A stretch of DNA of 64,000 nt from an uncultured Bacteroidota bacterium (GCA_903938445.1 CAJADG010000052.1:21914-85913); one strand, 5' to 3'; positions 29,320 through 40,144 are shown, counted from the first letter of the stretch. A program made the numbers and translations. Notes: a model not told the origin generated them from the sequence alone.

Positions 29320-31491
29320 ATGGAACATATACAATTAAAAGTAGACGGAATGAGTTGCACCAACTGTGCACTTTCTATACATAAATATTTAGAAAATCAA
29401 GGTGCTATTGAACCCAGAGTAAGTTTTATGGAGGGCGAAGTTCAATTTGATTTACCGGCCAATTTGAAAAAAGAAAATTTAGTAAAAGGAATAACTAATT
29501 TAGGTTACAAAGTGCGCGGGCAGGAAGAAGCTACTCCCAAAAAGAAATGGTTAGACAATAATAAAGAGCGCGCCATTTTCTGTTTAATTTTTACAATTCC
29601 ATTGGTGGGTCATATGTTGCCAGGCATTCATAATATTCCCGGCATTCACATTTTCATGAACCCCTATTTACAATTGGCCTTAACCCTTCCTGTATTTTTT
29701 GTAGGAATGGGCTATTTTGGAAAGAGCGCTTGGAATAGTTTACTGAATGGCATTCCTAATATGAATGTTTTGGTAAGTATTGGTGCCCTCTCCAGTTTTG
29801 GCTATAGTTTATATGGAACTATTATTGGCCAGGGTATGGAGTTTGCCTATTATGAAACGACGGCAACTATTTTGACCCTTGTATTTTTTGGAAATTATTT
29901 AGAAGACGCTTCTATTGAATCCACACAGCGCGCTTTAAAAGATTTGGTGAAAGCACAAAAGGTAATGGCTAATATGATTGTGTTTGATGAAAATCATAAA
30001 GAAATTTTATTCAATGTGGAAAGTGACACTTTAAAAGTAGGTGACTTGGTTTTAATTAATGCAGGAGAAACTATTCCCATGGATTGTAAAGTATTATGGG
30101 GCGAAGCGAATGTGAATGAATCTATTGTAACTGGCGAAAGTGTACCTGTGCATCGCAAAATCAATGATATTTTATTAGGTGGAAGTACTATAGAAAACGG
30201 AACTGTAAAAGCCTATGTCACTGCTGTGGGCAATGATACAGTACTTGCGAATATTTTAAAAATGGTAAAAGCGGCACAGGGTGAAAAGCCCCCTGTTCAA
30301 ATACTTGCAGATAAAATTTCAGCCATCTTTGTTCCATTGGTATTAAGTATTGCACTCATTACATTATTAGGTAATTACTTTTTTGCACATAATGCCTCAG
30401 GAGCTAGTTTAGGATTTGGAAATAGCATGTTAAGAGCTATCGCCGTACTTGTTATTTCCTGTCCATGTGCAATGGGATTAGCCACCCCCGCTGCCATTGC
30501 TGTGGGATTAGGTCGTGGTGCAAGAAATGGAGTCATATTTAAAAATGCAAAAAGTTTAGAAACATTTAAAGATATTAAGCAGGTTGTATTTGATAAAACA
30601 GGTACGCTCACAACTGGTCATTTTGAAATTGCAAATTTTAAAATAGTAGATACAAAAAATGATAGTGCTTCATTAAACGAGCAAGATTTTAAAGCACTTG
30701 TTTATTCATTAGAAAGATATTCTAATCACCCTATTGCAAAATGTATAAGTGGAAGTTGGAAGACTAATACTACAAACAATTGGGCAAAAATTGAAGAGAT
30801 CAAAGGATTGGGTATACAAGCAATAGATAAAGAAGGAAATGAATACTGGGCGGGTTCTTTTAAAACATTAATAAATCAAAATGCCGAAGATGGTCACAAT
30901 ATCTACATACAAAAAAACAATGAATTGATTGGATGGGTAGACGTTGCAGATCAAATAAGACCTGAAGCTAGAGAAGTGATTGAGACCTTGCATCGTCAAG
31001 GCATTCATACTATTTTATTAAGTGGAGACCGAAAAGAAAAATGTGAGATAGTTGGGAAAGCCTTGGGTATTCAAGAAATTATAAGTGAACAAAGTCCAGC
31101 TGATAAATTAGAAAAGTTAGCAGCTTTAACTGCCATTGCGCCAACTGCAATGGTAGGAGATGGTATTAATGACGCACCAGCATTAGCAAAAGCGACCATT
31201 GGTATTTCTTTAAGCAATGCTTCCCATATTGCTATTCAAAGCGCACAGGTTATTTTGATGAATCAAGGATTGAAAAATCTACCTATGTCTTTAGGTTTAG
31301 GGCGTCGCACTTATGAAACCATTAAAGAAAATTTAGCATGGGCATTTTCTTATAATATCATTGCTATTCCAGTAGCTGCGCTTGGACTATTAGGCACTTG
31401 GGGACCCACCTACGGTGCATTAATTATGGGATTAAGCGATGTGGTTTTAGCCATCAACTCTCTTAGATTATTCAAAAAGAAATTAGTATAA
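29320..31491 (+). CDS. Heavy-metal (copper-type) translocating P-type ATPase
   Basis: Inner-membrane P1B-ATPase, most likely exporting Cu(I). From ATG 29320 it has 723 residues. It has one N-terminal HMA domain with the metal-binding GMSCTNC motif, the P1B-1 intramembrane motif SCPCAMG, phosphorylation site DKTGTLT, HP motif SNHPIAK and hinge GDGINDAPAL. The open frame extends 66 codons upstream, but that part overlaps tsaE antisense and lacks family similarity. CPC plus HMA argues for Cu(I)/Ag(I) rather than Zn/Cd. recQ-type gene follows by 6 bp. Symbol copA would be plausible but is not proven. Confidence 0.93.
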   Translation: MEHIQLKVDGMSCTNCALSIHKYLENQGAIEPRVSFMEGEVQFDLPANLKKENLVKGITNLGYKVRGQEEATPKKKWLDNNKERAIFCLIFTIPLVGHMLPGIHNIPGIHIFMNPYLQLALTLPVFFVGMGYFGKSAWNSLLNGIPNMNVLVSIGALSSFGYSLYGTIIGQGMEFAYYETTATILTLVFFGNYLEDASIESTQRALKDLVKAQKVMANMIVFDENHKEILFNVESDTLKVGDLVLINAGETIPMDCKVLWGEANVNESIVTGESVPVHRKINDILLGGSTIENGTVKAYVTAVGNDTVLANILKMVKAAQGEKPPVQILADKISAIFVPLVLSIALITLLGNYFFAHNASGASLGFGNSMLRAIAVLVISCPCAMGLATPAAIAVGLGRGARNGVIFKNAKSLETFKDIKQVVFDKTGTLTTGHFEIANFKIVDTKNDSASLNEQDFKALVYSLERYSNHPIAKCISGSWKTNTTNNWAKIEEIKGLGIQAIDKEGNEYWAGSFKTLINQNAEDGHNIYIQKNNELIGWVDVADQIRPEAREVIETLHRQGIHTILLSGDRKEKCEIVGKALGIQEIISEQSPADKLEKLAALTAIAPTAMVGDGINDAPALAKATIGISLSNASHIAIQSAQVILMNQGLKNLPMSLGLGRRTYETIKENLAWAFSYNIIAIPVAALGLLGTWGPTYGALIMGLSDVVLAINSLRLFKKKLV

Positions 31492-31497
31492 TCTTTT

Positions 31498-33210
31498 TTG
31501 GAATCAGCAGTAACCATATTAAAAAAGTATTGGGGGTATGAAAATTTCAGACCTCAGCAACTAGTTGTCATCAATAGTGTAGTTGAAAAAAAAGATACGC
31601 TAGCACTCCTACCAACAGGTGGCGGAAAATCTCTTTGCTTTCAAGTACCCACTTTAATGCAGGATGGTATTTGCTTGGTAATTAGTCCTTTACTTGCATT
31701 AATGCAGGATCAAGTAAAAGATTTACAATCCAAAAATATTCCATCCATTGCACTTGGCGGACAGTTAAGTGAGGAAGCACAGGCCGAAGTAATGGCAGCG
31801 GCCAAAAGAGGAAAATATAAATTCATTTATTGCTCTCCCGAAAAATTAGCACAGCAAAGTTTTCAAAATGAACTGAGTCAAATAAAAATTACCTTGTTTG
31901 CAATTGATGAAGCACATTGTATTTCTCAATGGGGGTATGACTTTAGACCCCCCTACCGAAAATTAGGAATATTAAAAGAGCTTTTTCCTAATATTCCTAT
32001 TTTGGCAATGACCGCATCTGCTATTCCGGTAGTACAAGAAGACATTGCTAAACAATTGGAATTTAAAAATGTCAACATTATCACCGATAGTTTTTTAAGA
32101 CCTAATTTAAAATACAGTATTCATAAAGTTCCTGTCAAAATACAAGTACTACGCACCATTTTAAATGAACTAAATGGTGCTGCTATTATTTATTGCAATA
32201 CTCGAAACAATGTTACACAACTAACACAATTATTGAATGCCTATGGATATCCTGTTGGTGAGTATCATGCGGGAATGCCAATCGAAGCAAGAAAAAAAGT
32301 ACAGGCAAATTGGATGGCCAATATAACGCCCATTGTAGTTTGCACGAATGCATTTGGTATGGGAATTAATAAAGGCGACGTTCGTAAAGTAATTCATTAT
32401 GACATTCCAAGTAGTTTAGAACAATATTATCAAGAGGCAGGTAGGGCTGGAAGAGATGGGCAATTTGCAGAAGCCATTTTATTGTATCAACAAAGTGATT
32501 GGGATTATTGGCTTGAACTTCAAGAGAAAAAATATCCTAGCATTGAAGTTATCAAAAAAATATATCAAGACCTTGCAGACTTTGTACAACTACCCGTGGG
32601 ACTTGGAGAAAAACAACAATTTATATTTGACTTTGAAAATTTTTGTACCGTATTTAAATGGGATAAAATAATAGCACGCAATGCATTAAGTTGGATCCAA
32701 CAAGAAGGGCATGTACGCTTTTCCGAATCAGCTTTCACTCCATCCATGGTACAGGTGCTTGGAGATAGATACACCATTGAACAATTTCAAAATGCGCATT
32801 ATGAAGCAGGGATGGTATTACAAACATTGTTAAGAAGCTATGGTGGTATCTTAGATAGCCCACACTTTATCAATGAAAAACTAATTGCTGAATTATTGCA
32901 AAGAGATATCCCTTTTGTAATTGAACATTTGCAATTACTATCGCTTCACGGGATGATTAGTTTTGATCAAAAACAAAATCAGTCCGTTGTACAGTTTTTG
33001 TGGAATAGGAGCTCGGCTAGTTTTATGAAGATAGATTTTGATCATTACCAACTCATGAAAAAAGCCTTTATGGAGCGTATCAAGCAATTTGTTGGCTATT
33101 TACAAGGGCAGCCCCCTATTTGCAGGAGTATCTATTTAGCTAAATACTTTGGGGAAAAAAGCCCAAAAGCTTGTGAAATTTGCGACATTTGTTCAAGTAC
33201 GAAGAAATAG
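31498..33210 (+). CDS. recQ: RecQ-family ATP-dependent DNA helicase
   Basis: 3'-5' superfamily 2 DNA helicase. It has 570 residues from a TTG start (no in-frame ATG precedes the FRPQQ motif 0 region). Motifs: motif 0 WGYENFRPQQ, Walker A LLPTGGGKS, DEAH in IDEAHCISQWGYDFRPPYR, and GRAGRDGQ. Unusually, the zinc-type cysteine cluster (CRSIYLAKYFGE and CEICDIC) lies at the very C-terminus (about 543-566) after a roughly 200-residue helical/winged part, and there is no HRDC domain. It follows the P-ATPase by 6 bp. Confidence 0.92.
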   Translation: MESAVTILKKYWGYENFRPQQLVVINSVVEKKDTLALLPTGGGKSLCFQVPTLMQDGICLVISPLLALMQDQVKDLQSKNIPSIALGGQLSEEAQAEVMAAAKRGKYKFIYCSPEKLAQQSFQNELSQIKITLFAIDEAHCISQWGYDFRPPYRKLGILKELFPNIPILAMTASAIPVVQEDIAKQLEFKNVNIITDSFLRPNLKYSIHKVPVKIQVLRTILNELNGAAIIYCNTRNNVTQLTQLLNAYGYPVGEYHAGMPIEARKKVQANWMANITPIVVCTNAFGMGINKGDVRKVIHYDIPSSLEQYYQEAGRAGRDGQFAEAILLYQQSDWDYWLELQEKKYPSIEVIKKIYQDLADFVQLPVGLGEKQQFIFDFENFCTVFKWDKIIARNALSWIQQEGHVRFSESAFTPSMVQVLGDRYTIEQFQNAHYEAGMVLQTLLRSYGGILDSPHFINEKLIAELLQRDIPFVIEHLQLLSLHGMISFDQKQNQSVVQFLWNRSSASFMKIDFDHYQLMKKAFMERIKQFVGYLQGQPPICRSIYLAKYFGEKSPKACEICDICSSTKK

Positions 33211-33240
33211 GTATATTTTAACAAAACATTGGAAATGCTT

Positions 33241-33262
33241 TTTTTACTAAAAAAAGTAAAAA
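33241..33262. repeat. Short inverted repeat before the response regulator gene
   Basis: TTTTTACT (33241-33248) and AGTAAAAA (33255-33262) around an A6 loop, 41 bp before the ATG. It may be an operator or a chance AT-rich hairpin. Confidence 0.35.
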
Positions 33263-33302
33263 TCGTTTCTTTACAATAAGCAACCAATTAAAACGAAGTA
33301 TT

Positions 33303-34001
33303 ATGGAAGATAAAAAGAAATTTAAAGTGTTATTGTGTGAAGATGATAGCAACTTAGGATTGGTATTAAAAAATTATTTAGAATTAGATGAGTACGACGT
33401 AACCTTAGAACGTGATGGACGTTTAGGACTAGCTGCTTTTCAAAGAGAAAAATTTGATCTTTGTTTATTAGACGTAATGATGCCTCATGTGGATGGCTTC
33501 ACCCTTGCCGAAGAAATAAGAGATATTGACCCAGATGTGCCTTTATTCTTTTTAAGTGCTAAAACATTAAAAGAAGATATTATCCACGGATACAAATTAG
33601 GTGCTGATGATTATATCACAAAGCCTTTTGATAGTGAAGTATTAATGTTAAAGATTAAAGCTATCATTAAGCGTAATGAGGAAGACAATAAAATAAGTGA
33701 TAATCAAGAATATGAATTAGGCACTTACCACTTTAATCCAAAATTACGCGAACTAAAGCATGCTGATTTAGTACAAACATTGTCTCCAAAAGAAAATGAA
33801 TTATTAAAAATGTTAGCAGAACATAAAAATGATTTATTGACAAGAGAAAAAGCCTTGAAAAAAATATGGGGCTCTGATACTTATTTCAATGGAAGAAGCA
33901 TGGATGTGTATATTGCAAAATTGAGAAAATTCTTAAAAGAAGATCCACAAATTGAAATTGTAAATATACATGGAAACGGTTTCAGACTCGTGGTGCATTA
34001 A
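33303..34001 (+). CDS. OmpR/PhoB-family response regulator
   Basis: A 232-residue two-component transcription regulator. Receiver domain (about 6-120) with acidic pair EDD, phospho-acceptor Asp in LLDVMMP and Lys in KPFDSEVL. C-terminal winged-helix domain (about 138-232), ending in the typical DVYIAKLRKFL and NIHGNGFRLV. No sensor kinase lies next to it, so it is an orphan and its signal is unknown. RprY-like regulators of Bacteroidota are the closest by general layout. Confidence 0.92.
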   Translation: MEDKKKFKVLLCEDDSNLGLVLKNYLELDEYDVTLERDGRLGLAAFQREKFDLCLLDVMMPHVDGFTLAEEIRDIDPDVPLFFLSAKTLKEDIIHGYKLGADDYITKPFDSEVLMLKIKAIIKRNEEDNKISDNQEYELGTYHFNPKLRELKHADLVQTLSPKENELLKMLAEHKNDLLTREKALKKIWGSDTYFNGRSMDVYIAKLRKFLKEDPQIEIVNIHGNGFRLVVH

Positions 34002-34021
34002 TAGCATTCATAGTTTTAGAT

Positions 34022-34056
34022 AAAAAAAAGCGACTCGTTTGAGTCGCTTTTTTTTA
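34022..34056. terminator. Bidirectional intrinsic terminator
   Basis: A8-GCGACTC-GTTT-GAGTCGC-T8 hairpin serving both the response regulator (plus) and the convergent ruvB (minus). It overlaps the last bases of the ruvB stop region. Confidence 0.92.
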
Positions 34057-35088
34057 TCTAAATAATTCCGGATTTTCTGTTGCCCCACCTCGGTGTTTAC
34101 CTAAATGTTCATAGGCTTTGTAAGTAACTTCACGACCTCTTGGTGTTCTTTGTAAAAATCCCTCCTGTATTAAGAATGGCTCATACACTTCCTCGATAGT
34201 GCCTGACTCCTCGCCTACTGCTGTTGCAATGGTGGAAATACCTACTGGACCTCCTTTGAACTTTTCAATAATAGCTAATAAAATTCGGTTGTCCATTTCA
34301 TCCAAACCATGCTCATCAACATTCAATGCTTTGAGCGCATGTTTTGTAATGCCAATATCTACAATTCCATCATTCAATACTTGGGCAAAATCACGCACCC
34401 TTCTTAATAATCCATTCGCGATTCTTGGCGTTCCACGACTGCGACGAGAAATTTCACCTGCTGCTTCAGAATTTATATTTACATTTAAAATGCCAGCACT
34501 TCTTAAAATGATTTTTTCAATCACCGTTGCGGGATAATATTCCAAACGTGATTTGATTCCAAAGCGAGAAAGTAAAGGAGCCGTTAATAAACCGCTACGC
34601 GTAGTAGCCCCCACTAACGTAAATGGATTTAAATTAATTTGTATACTTCTTGCATTGGCACCACTATCAATCATGATGTCAATTTTATAGTCCTCCATCG
34701 CAGCATACAAATATTCCTCTACCACCGTGCTTAAACGATGGATCTCATCAATAAACAATACGTCATTAGGTTCCAAGCTAGTCAATAAACCGGCTAAATC
34801 ACTAGGCTTCTCAATGACAGGCCCCGATGTTTCTTTTATCTGAACCCCCATTTCATTGGCAACAATTCTACTTAAAGTAGTCTTTCCCAAACCTGGAGGT
34901 CCGTGAAATAAAATATGGTCCAATGCCTCCCCTCTTAGCTTTGCGGCTTTAATAAAGATGCTAATATTTTCGATGAGTTGTGGCTGACCAGCAAAAGCTT
35001 CTATCTCCGTAGGACGAATACTGTTTTCAAATTCGCGATCCTGAGGATTTAAATTTTGTTGATCCGTATCTAAGTTTGGGTTGGCCAT
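34054..35088 (-). CDS. ruvB: Holliday junction branch-migration ATPase RuvB
   Basis: AAA+ motor that, with RuvA, drives branch migration of recombination intermediates. It has 344 residues. Walker [16 protein letters not shown] (about 64-78), Walker [10 protein letters not shown], sensor GATTRSGLL, arginine finger region, and the C-terminal winged helix with [12 protein letters not shown]. ruvC is found separately at 46295; ruvA is not in the window. Confidence 0.97.
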   Translation of the reverse strand: MANPNLDTDQQNLNPQDREFENSIRPTEIEAFAGQPQLIENISIFIKAAKLRGEALDHILFHGPPGLGKTTLSRIVANEMGVQIKETSGPVIEKPSDLAGLLTSLEPNDVLFIDEIHRLSTVVEEYLYAAMEDYKIDIMIDSGANARSIQINLNPFTLVGATTRSGLLTAPLLSRFGIKSRLEYYPATVIEKIILRSAGILNVNINSEAAGEISRRSRGTPRIANGLLRRVRDFAQVLNDGIVDIGITKHALKALNVDEHGLDEMDNRILLAIIEKFKGGPVGISTIATAVGEESGTIEEVYEPFLIQEGFLQRTPRGREVTYKAYEHLGKHRGGATENPELFR

Positions 35089-35136
35089 GTAATAATTTAT
35101 TGCTTACGCTAACGCATTGCTGAATGCACAACTACC

Positions 35137-37245
35137 TTATTTAACAGGTGAATATGGTTTTTCAAGCAAGTGCGTATATATAAACTTGTTTTTTAATTCT
35201 GTAAAATGTTTTCCTTTAGCAGCACCCCATCCATGTCTTCCTCCTGGATACAACATAAACTCTACTTCCTTCCCATTATCTTCTAATGCACTTAATAATT
35301 GGATGGAGTTTTGCATATGCACATTGTCATCCGATGTACCGTGTACTAGTTGTAATGTTCCTTTAAAGTCTTTTACATAAGACAACACACTACTACTTTT
35401 GTATCCTTCTGGATTTTCACCTGGTGTATCCATATATCTTTCTGTATAATGAGAATCATATAAACTCCAATCCACTACGCTTCCTCCAGCCATTGCATGC
35501 GTAAATACAGATGCACCATAGGTTAAAGCGTAGCAACTCATATAGCCACCATAACTAAAACCTGTAATACATATCTTTTTTGGATCCGCACTTCCGTTCG
35601 CAATAAACCATTTAGCCATGGTCATATAATCTTGCATTTCCCAATAGCCAAGATTACGGTACATATAATTCACCCCTTCTTTTCCAAAATGTCCACTCGC
35701 TCTATGATCAAATGCAACTTGAATCAATCCTTCTTTTGCCCAATTTTCTTTTGATGCAGGATTGCTCCAGCTATCCATCACCGTTCCTGCATTTGGACCA
35801 CCATAAATGCTTACTAATAATGGATACTTTTTATTGGGATCCATATTTTTTGGCCAAGTAACTAATGCAGGTAATTCATATAAACCATCCGCACTTTTAA
35901 TTCTGATTAATTCTGTTTTTGCGAAATTATCCGCATTGTAATTTGCCTCCACAGCAGAGCCAAGTTCTTGTACAGTAGCCGTTCCTTTTTTAGGAATATC
36001 AATCACTGCAATTGATGTAGGTGTTTTTACATTACTATACACTGCCACAAAATGTTTTGAATCAGGCGCTAAATTAATTTGACTATAGTTATAATCACCA
36101 ACACTTAATCGCTTTAAATTTTTACCATCAAACCCTACACTATAAAAATCAATTCTAGCGGTGTTTTCAATACCTCTAGCTGTAAAATAAAGAGTGTTAT
36201 TTTTTTCATCAATTAGTTTGATACCTGTTACTGTATATTTCCCGTTGGTAATAGGGTTTAATAACTTACCAGTCATATCATACAAATACAATTGGTTCCA
36301 TCCAGAAGCATCTGATTGCGCAATGTATCCTTTATTGTTTGCTAAAAAATTAATTCTACCACTCACGCGATCTTCTAAATCAATCCATGTTTTTTGATAT
36401 TCCTTATACACTTCTTTCTTTGCACCAGAAGCCATATCCAATTCATAGATCTTTAAATTATTTTGGCCACGATCCATCCATGACAACCACATGCTATTAT
36501 TATTTGGATTCCAAATAGGCCATCCAAAATATTGATCCTCTTGCTCATTAAAATCTGCCCATGTGATATGCCCACCTGTTGGTGCCACCCATCCAATTTT
36601 CACCGTTGGATTCGAATCTCCAACTTTAGGATATCTAGTTTCTTCGATATATCCATGTTGTCCATCGCTATTGTATATGGGGAACATAGGTACTTTGCGT
36701 TCATCAAAACGCATAAATGAAATGAACTTGCTATCAGGGCTCCACCAAAAAGCACGATACTGCGTTGGACGTCCAAATATTTCTTCAAAATATACCCAGC
36801 TTGCATAACCATTTAAAATTCCTTTGGCATCCTCATTTGTTATGGCTATTTCCTTTTTATCAAAAAGATTTAAAGTATATAAATTATTGTTTTTAGTATA
36901 GCCAACATATTTCCCATCCGGAGATAATGTTGGATTTTTTTCTTCTGCAGCATCAAAAGTCAATTGCGTCTCCACACCATTTTCTTTCAAAAATAAATTT
37001 GCATTTTTTACTACCACTTGCTTGTCTGTACTTTGAGTTAAGGCAGGAGCTGGACTGTATTGTTTTGTTGCAATATTGTACACATAATCTTTAGCAATTT
37101 TTTCATTGTTCAACTTAGTACTTACCACTACTTGATTGTTATCTACCCAACGTACAAAACGAGGTAAATTACTTTGTGGCATTTGTGCAATTGATGCAAT
37201 TGCTACACAAGAAAAGCTTAAAAAAAACAGGATCCTTATTTTCAT
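35137..37245 (-). CDS. Dipeptidyl-peptidase IV-like S9 peptidase
   Basis: Secreted or periplasmic serine exopeptidase of family S9B, 702 residues. A signal peptide (MKIRILFFLSFSCVAIASIAQ) is present. The N-terminal beta-propeller covers about 25-440; WVYFEEIFGR contains the Glu pair that binds the substrate N-terminus in DPP-IV. The C-terminal alpha/beta hydrolase has Ser near 562 in GFSYGGYMS, Asp near 638 in GTSDDNVH and His near 670 in GGRHGWG. It likely removes X-Pro dipeptides during peptide utilisation. leuS lies 41 bp upstream on the same strand. Confidence 0.93.
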   Translation of the reverse strand: MKIRILFFLSFSCVAIASIAQMPQSNLPRFVRWVDNNQVVVSTKLNNEKIAKDYVYNIATKQYSPAPALTQSTDKQVVVKNANLFLKENGVETQLTFDAAEEKNPTLSPDGKYVGYTKNNNLYTLNLFDKKEIAITNEDAKGILNGYASWVYFEEIFGRPTQYRAFWWSPDSKFISFMRFDERKVPMFPIYNSDGQHGYIEETRYPKVGDSNPTVKIGWVAPTGGHITWADFNEQEDQYFGWPIWNPNNNSMWLSWMDRGQNNLKIYELDMASGAKKEVYKEYQKTWIDLEDRVSGRINFLANNKGYIAQSDASGWNQLYLYDMTGKLLNPITNGKYTVTGIKLIDEKNNTLYFTARGIENTARIDFYSVGFDGKNLKRLSVGDYNYSQINLAPDSKHFVAVYSNVKTPTSIAVIDIPKKGTATVQELGSAVEANYNADNFAKTELIRIKSADGLYELPALVTWPKNMDPNKKYPLLVSIYGGPNAGTVMDSWSNPASKENWAKEGLIQVAFDHRASGHFGKEGVNYMYRNLGYWEMQDYMTMAKWFIANGSADPKKICITGFSYGGYMSCYALTYGASVFTHAMAGGSVVDWSLYDSHYTERYMDTPGENPEGYKSSSVLSYVKDFKGTLQLVHGTSDDNVHMQNSIQLLSALEDNGKEVEFMLYPGGRHGWGAAKGKHFTELKNKFIYTHLLEKPYSPVK

Positions 37246-37286
37246 ATGGCTTATTTTAAAACTTGAATTGATAATTTTATCTTAAT

Positions 37287-40040
37287 TTAAATTACTACGT
37301 TGATCATTTTACCTTTTACAAAAATGAATTTCTTTACTGGCTTATCTTCTACCCATTTTTGAATAGCGGCATTAGACAATACAATATCTTTCACTTGATC
37401 CTCTGTGGCATCAAGTGCTATAGAGATATTAGTTCTTACTTTTCCATTGATACTTACTGGATATTCCTTAGCAGTCTCTAATACATATTGCGGATCAAAT
37501 ACTGGATAAGCTGCATCTACAATTAAGTCTGTATGACCTAAAGCACTCCATAATTCTTCGGCAAAGTGCGGTGCATATGGCGTTATTAAGATAAGTACTT
37601 GCTCTAAAATTGCTTTTTTATGACAACCCGCATCATATAATTCATTAATACAAATCATGAAAGTACTAATGGCCGTATTAAAACTATAACGCTCTGTATC
37701 TTCCTCAATTTTTTTAATGGTCTTATGTAATATTTTTAATTCTTCGGCAGTTGGGGCTTCGTCCACCCAAACCTTTCCTTTCATTTCATCAAAGAACAAT
37801 CTCCAAAACTTTTTAATAAAACGATGCACCCCTTCAATTCCTTTGGTATCCCATGGTTTACTTTGCTCTACTGGCCCTAAAAACATTTCGTACATTCTAA
37901 AAGTGTCTGCTCCATATTTTTGTACCAAGTCATCCGGATTCACCGTATTGAATTTTGACTTACTCATTTTTTCAACTTCTACTCCGCAAACATACTTGCC
38001 ATCTTCTAAGATAAATTCAGCATTAGCGTAATCAGGTTTCCATTTTTTAAACGCAGCAGTGTCTAATTCAATCCCATCAACGATATTCACATCCACATGC
38101 AACTGATCCACTTCATGTGCGCCTATCAAACCAGCAGAAACATAAGTTTGCGTTCCCCTTTTACGATATACAAAACGAGAACTACCTTGAATCATTCCTT
38201 GGTTTAATAATTTCTTGAAAGGCTCCTCAAAACCAATATGTCCTAAATCATATAAAGCCTTAGTCCACATACGGCTATATAATAAATGCCCTACAGCATG
38301 TTCAGTTCCACCAATATATAAATCTACCTGCCCCCAATAGTCACTTGCTTTACGACTACAAAATTCAGTATCATTACTTGGATCCATATAACGTAAAAAA
38401 TACCAGCTACTTCCTGCATATCCAGGCATGGTATTGGTCTCGTAATTTTCTGCTTTCCATGATTCAATATTCGCAAGAGGACCTTCACCTTCTGGACCTG
38501 GTCCATAATTATCTACATCTGGTAATAATAAAGGCAATTCATTTTCAGCTAAAGGATAGGCAATTCCATCCACCCACTTAATAGGAAATGGTTCTCCCCA
38601 ATATCTTTGTCTGCTAAATGCCGCATCACGCATCCTGTAATTGACTTTGCGTTGACCTATGCCCATCTCCTCAATTTTATCATTCACAATGGCAATGGCC
38701 TCTTTTTGAATCACTCCGTTTAAAAAATCACTATTGGTTAATTTTGCCTCTTTAGTTGGATTAGCTTCCTTGCCATCAAATGCATCTCCAATAATATTGG
38801 TAACGGGTATATTAAAATGTTGTGCAAATTTAAAGTCACGATCATCTCCACATGGAACAGCCATGATCGCACCCGTACCGTATCCTGCTAATACATATTC
38901 AGAAATCCAAATTGGAATTAATTTTTGATTAAACGGATTCACCACATAAGCTCCGGTAAAACATCCTGTAATTTTTTTCTCCGCCATACGCTCACGCTCA
39001 CTTCTACTTTTCACATAAGCAATGTATTCCTCTACTGCTACTTTATGTGTTGCAGGAGTAATACTTTCTATTAAAGCATGTTCCGGAGCAACTACCATAA
39101 AGTCCACCCCAAAAACGGTATCAGGACGAGTAGTATATACTTTTAAACTTGCATCATGTCCATCAATCGCAAAATCAATTTCGGCACCATAACTCTTGCC
39201 AATCCAATTGGATTGCATTTCCTTCATAGCATCACTAAAATGAATGGTATCTAAACCTAACAATAACCTATCCGCATATTCAGTGATACGTAAATACCAT
39301 TGTCTTAATTTTTTCTTTTCTACAGGATGGCCTCCTCTTTCACTAAATCCATTGATCACCTCATCATTTGCCAATACCGTGCCTAAAGCTTCACACCAAT
39401 TCACTTCGCCATAACCACAAAAGGCCAAGCGATAATTCATTAAAATGGATTGTTGTTCTTTTTCGGAATATCTTTTCCAAGTGGCAGCATCAAATTGAAT
39501 TTTTGCATCCCCAGGACAAATTTTATTTACATTTCCTTCGTTTTCAAAAACAACAATTAATTCAGCAATGGGGTTTGCTTTTTGTGCTGCTCGATCGTAG
39601 TAGCTATTAAACAATTGTAGGAAAATCCATTGTGTCCATTTATAATAATTGGCATTGCAAGTCCTTACCTCTCTTTCCCAATCATAACTAAAACCAATAT
39701 TATCTAATTGCTTTCTAAAATTATCAATATTACCATGGGTACTCTTTGCTGGATGTACCCCATGCTCAATCGCATATTGCTCCGCAGGTAAACCAAATGC
39801 ATCATAACCCATTGGATGCAAAACATTAAAACCTTTTAATCTTTTAAAACGACTATAAATATCTGAAGCAATATACCCCAAAGGATGACCCACATGTAAA
39901 CCAGCTCCACTTGGATAAGGAAACATATCCAACACATAACACTTTGGCTTTGAACTGTCATTACTTACCTGATACGCCTTCTTCGTTTTCCAGGCTTCCT
40001 GCCACTTTTTTTCGATACTACTAAATTGATACTCCATCAT
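37287..40040 (-). CDS. leuS: Leucyl-tRNA synthetase
   Basis: Class I synthetase charging tRNA-Leu, 917 residues. It carries the HIGH box in SGAGLHVGHPLGY (about 41-53) and the KMSKS loop in EKMSKSKFNTV. The CP1 editing domain contains TTRPDTVFGVDF, the conserved TRPDT editing-site motif. The start could be either of two adjacent ATGs (MMEYQ or MEYQ). Upstream, a TACATTTG -7 box on the minus strand shares a short intergenic region with the divergent ftsX promoter. Confidence 0.97.
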   Translation of the reverse strand: MMEYQFSSIEKKWQEAWKTKKAYQVSNDSSKPKCYVLDMFPYPSGAGLHVGHPLGYIASDIYSRFKRLKGFNVLHPMGYDAFGLPAEQYAIEHGVHPAKSTHGNIDNFRKQLDNIGFSYDWEREVRTCNANYYKWTQWIFLQLFNSYYDRAAQKANPIAELIVVFENEGNVNKICPGDAKIQFDAATWKRYSEKEQQSILMNYRLAFCGYGEVNWCEALGTVLANDEVINGFSERGGHPVEKKKLRQWYLRITEYADRLLLGLDTIHFSDAMKEMQSNWIGKSYGAEIDFAIDGHDASLKVYTTRPDTVFGVDFMVVAPEHALIESITPATHKVAVEEYIAYVKSRSERERMAEKKITGCFTGAYVVNPFNQKLIPIWISEYVLAGYGTGAIMAVPCGDDRDFKFAQHFNIPVTNIIGDAFDGKEANPTKEAKLTNSDFLNGVIQKEAIAIVNDKIEEMGIGQRKVNYRMRDAAFSRQRYWGEPFPIKWVDGIAYPLAENELPLLLPDVDNYGPGPEGEGPLANIESWKAENYETNTMPGYAGSSWYFLRYMDPSNDTEFCSRKASDYWGQVDLYIGGTEHAVGHLLYSRMWTKALYDLGHIGFEEPFKKLLNQGMIQGSSRFVYRKRGTQTYVSAGLIGAHEVDQLHVDVNIVDGIELDTAAFKKWKPDYANAEFILEDGKYVCGVEVEKMSKSKFNTVNPDDLVQKYGADTFRMYEMFLGPVEQSKPWDTKGIEGVHRFIKKFWRLFFDEMKGKVWVDEAPTAEELKILHKTIKKIEEDTERYSFNTAISTFMICINELYDAGCHKKAILEQVLILITPYAPHFAEELWSALGHTDLIVDAAYPVFDPQYVLETAKEYPVSINGKVRTNISIALDATEDQVKDIVLSNAAIQKWVEDKPVKKFIFVKGKMINVVI

Positions 40041-40136
40041 TATTCTGCTTAAAAAAATCTATAATTATTACGTTTTCATGTTGACCTGCCCATTTTAGCC
40101 CTTTCTAGGGAAAAATTAGGCATAATTCGGCCTATG

Positions 40137-40144
40137 CAAATGTA
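40137..40144 (-). promoter_or_regulatory. -7 promoter box of leuS
   Basis: TACATTTG on the minus strand, exact TAnnTTTG, about 96 nt before the leuS start. Confidence 0.45.
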
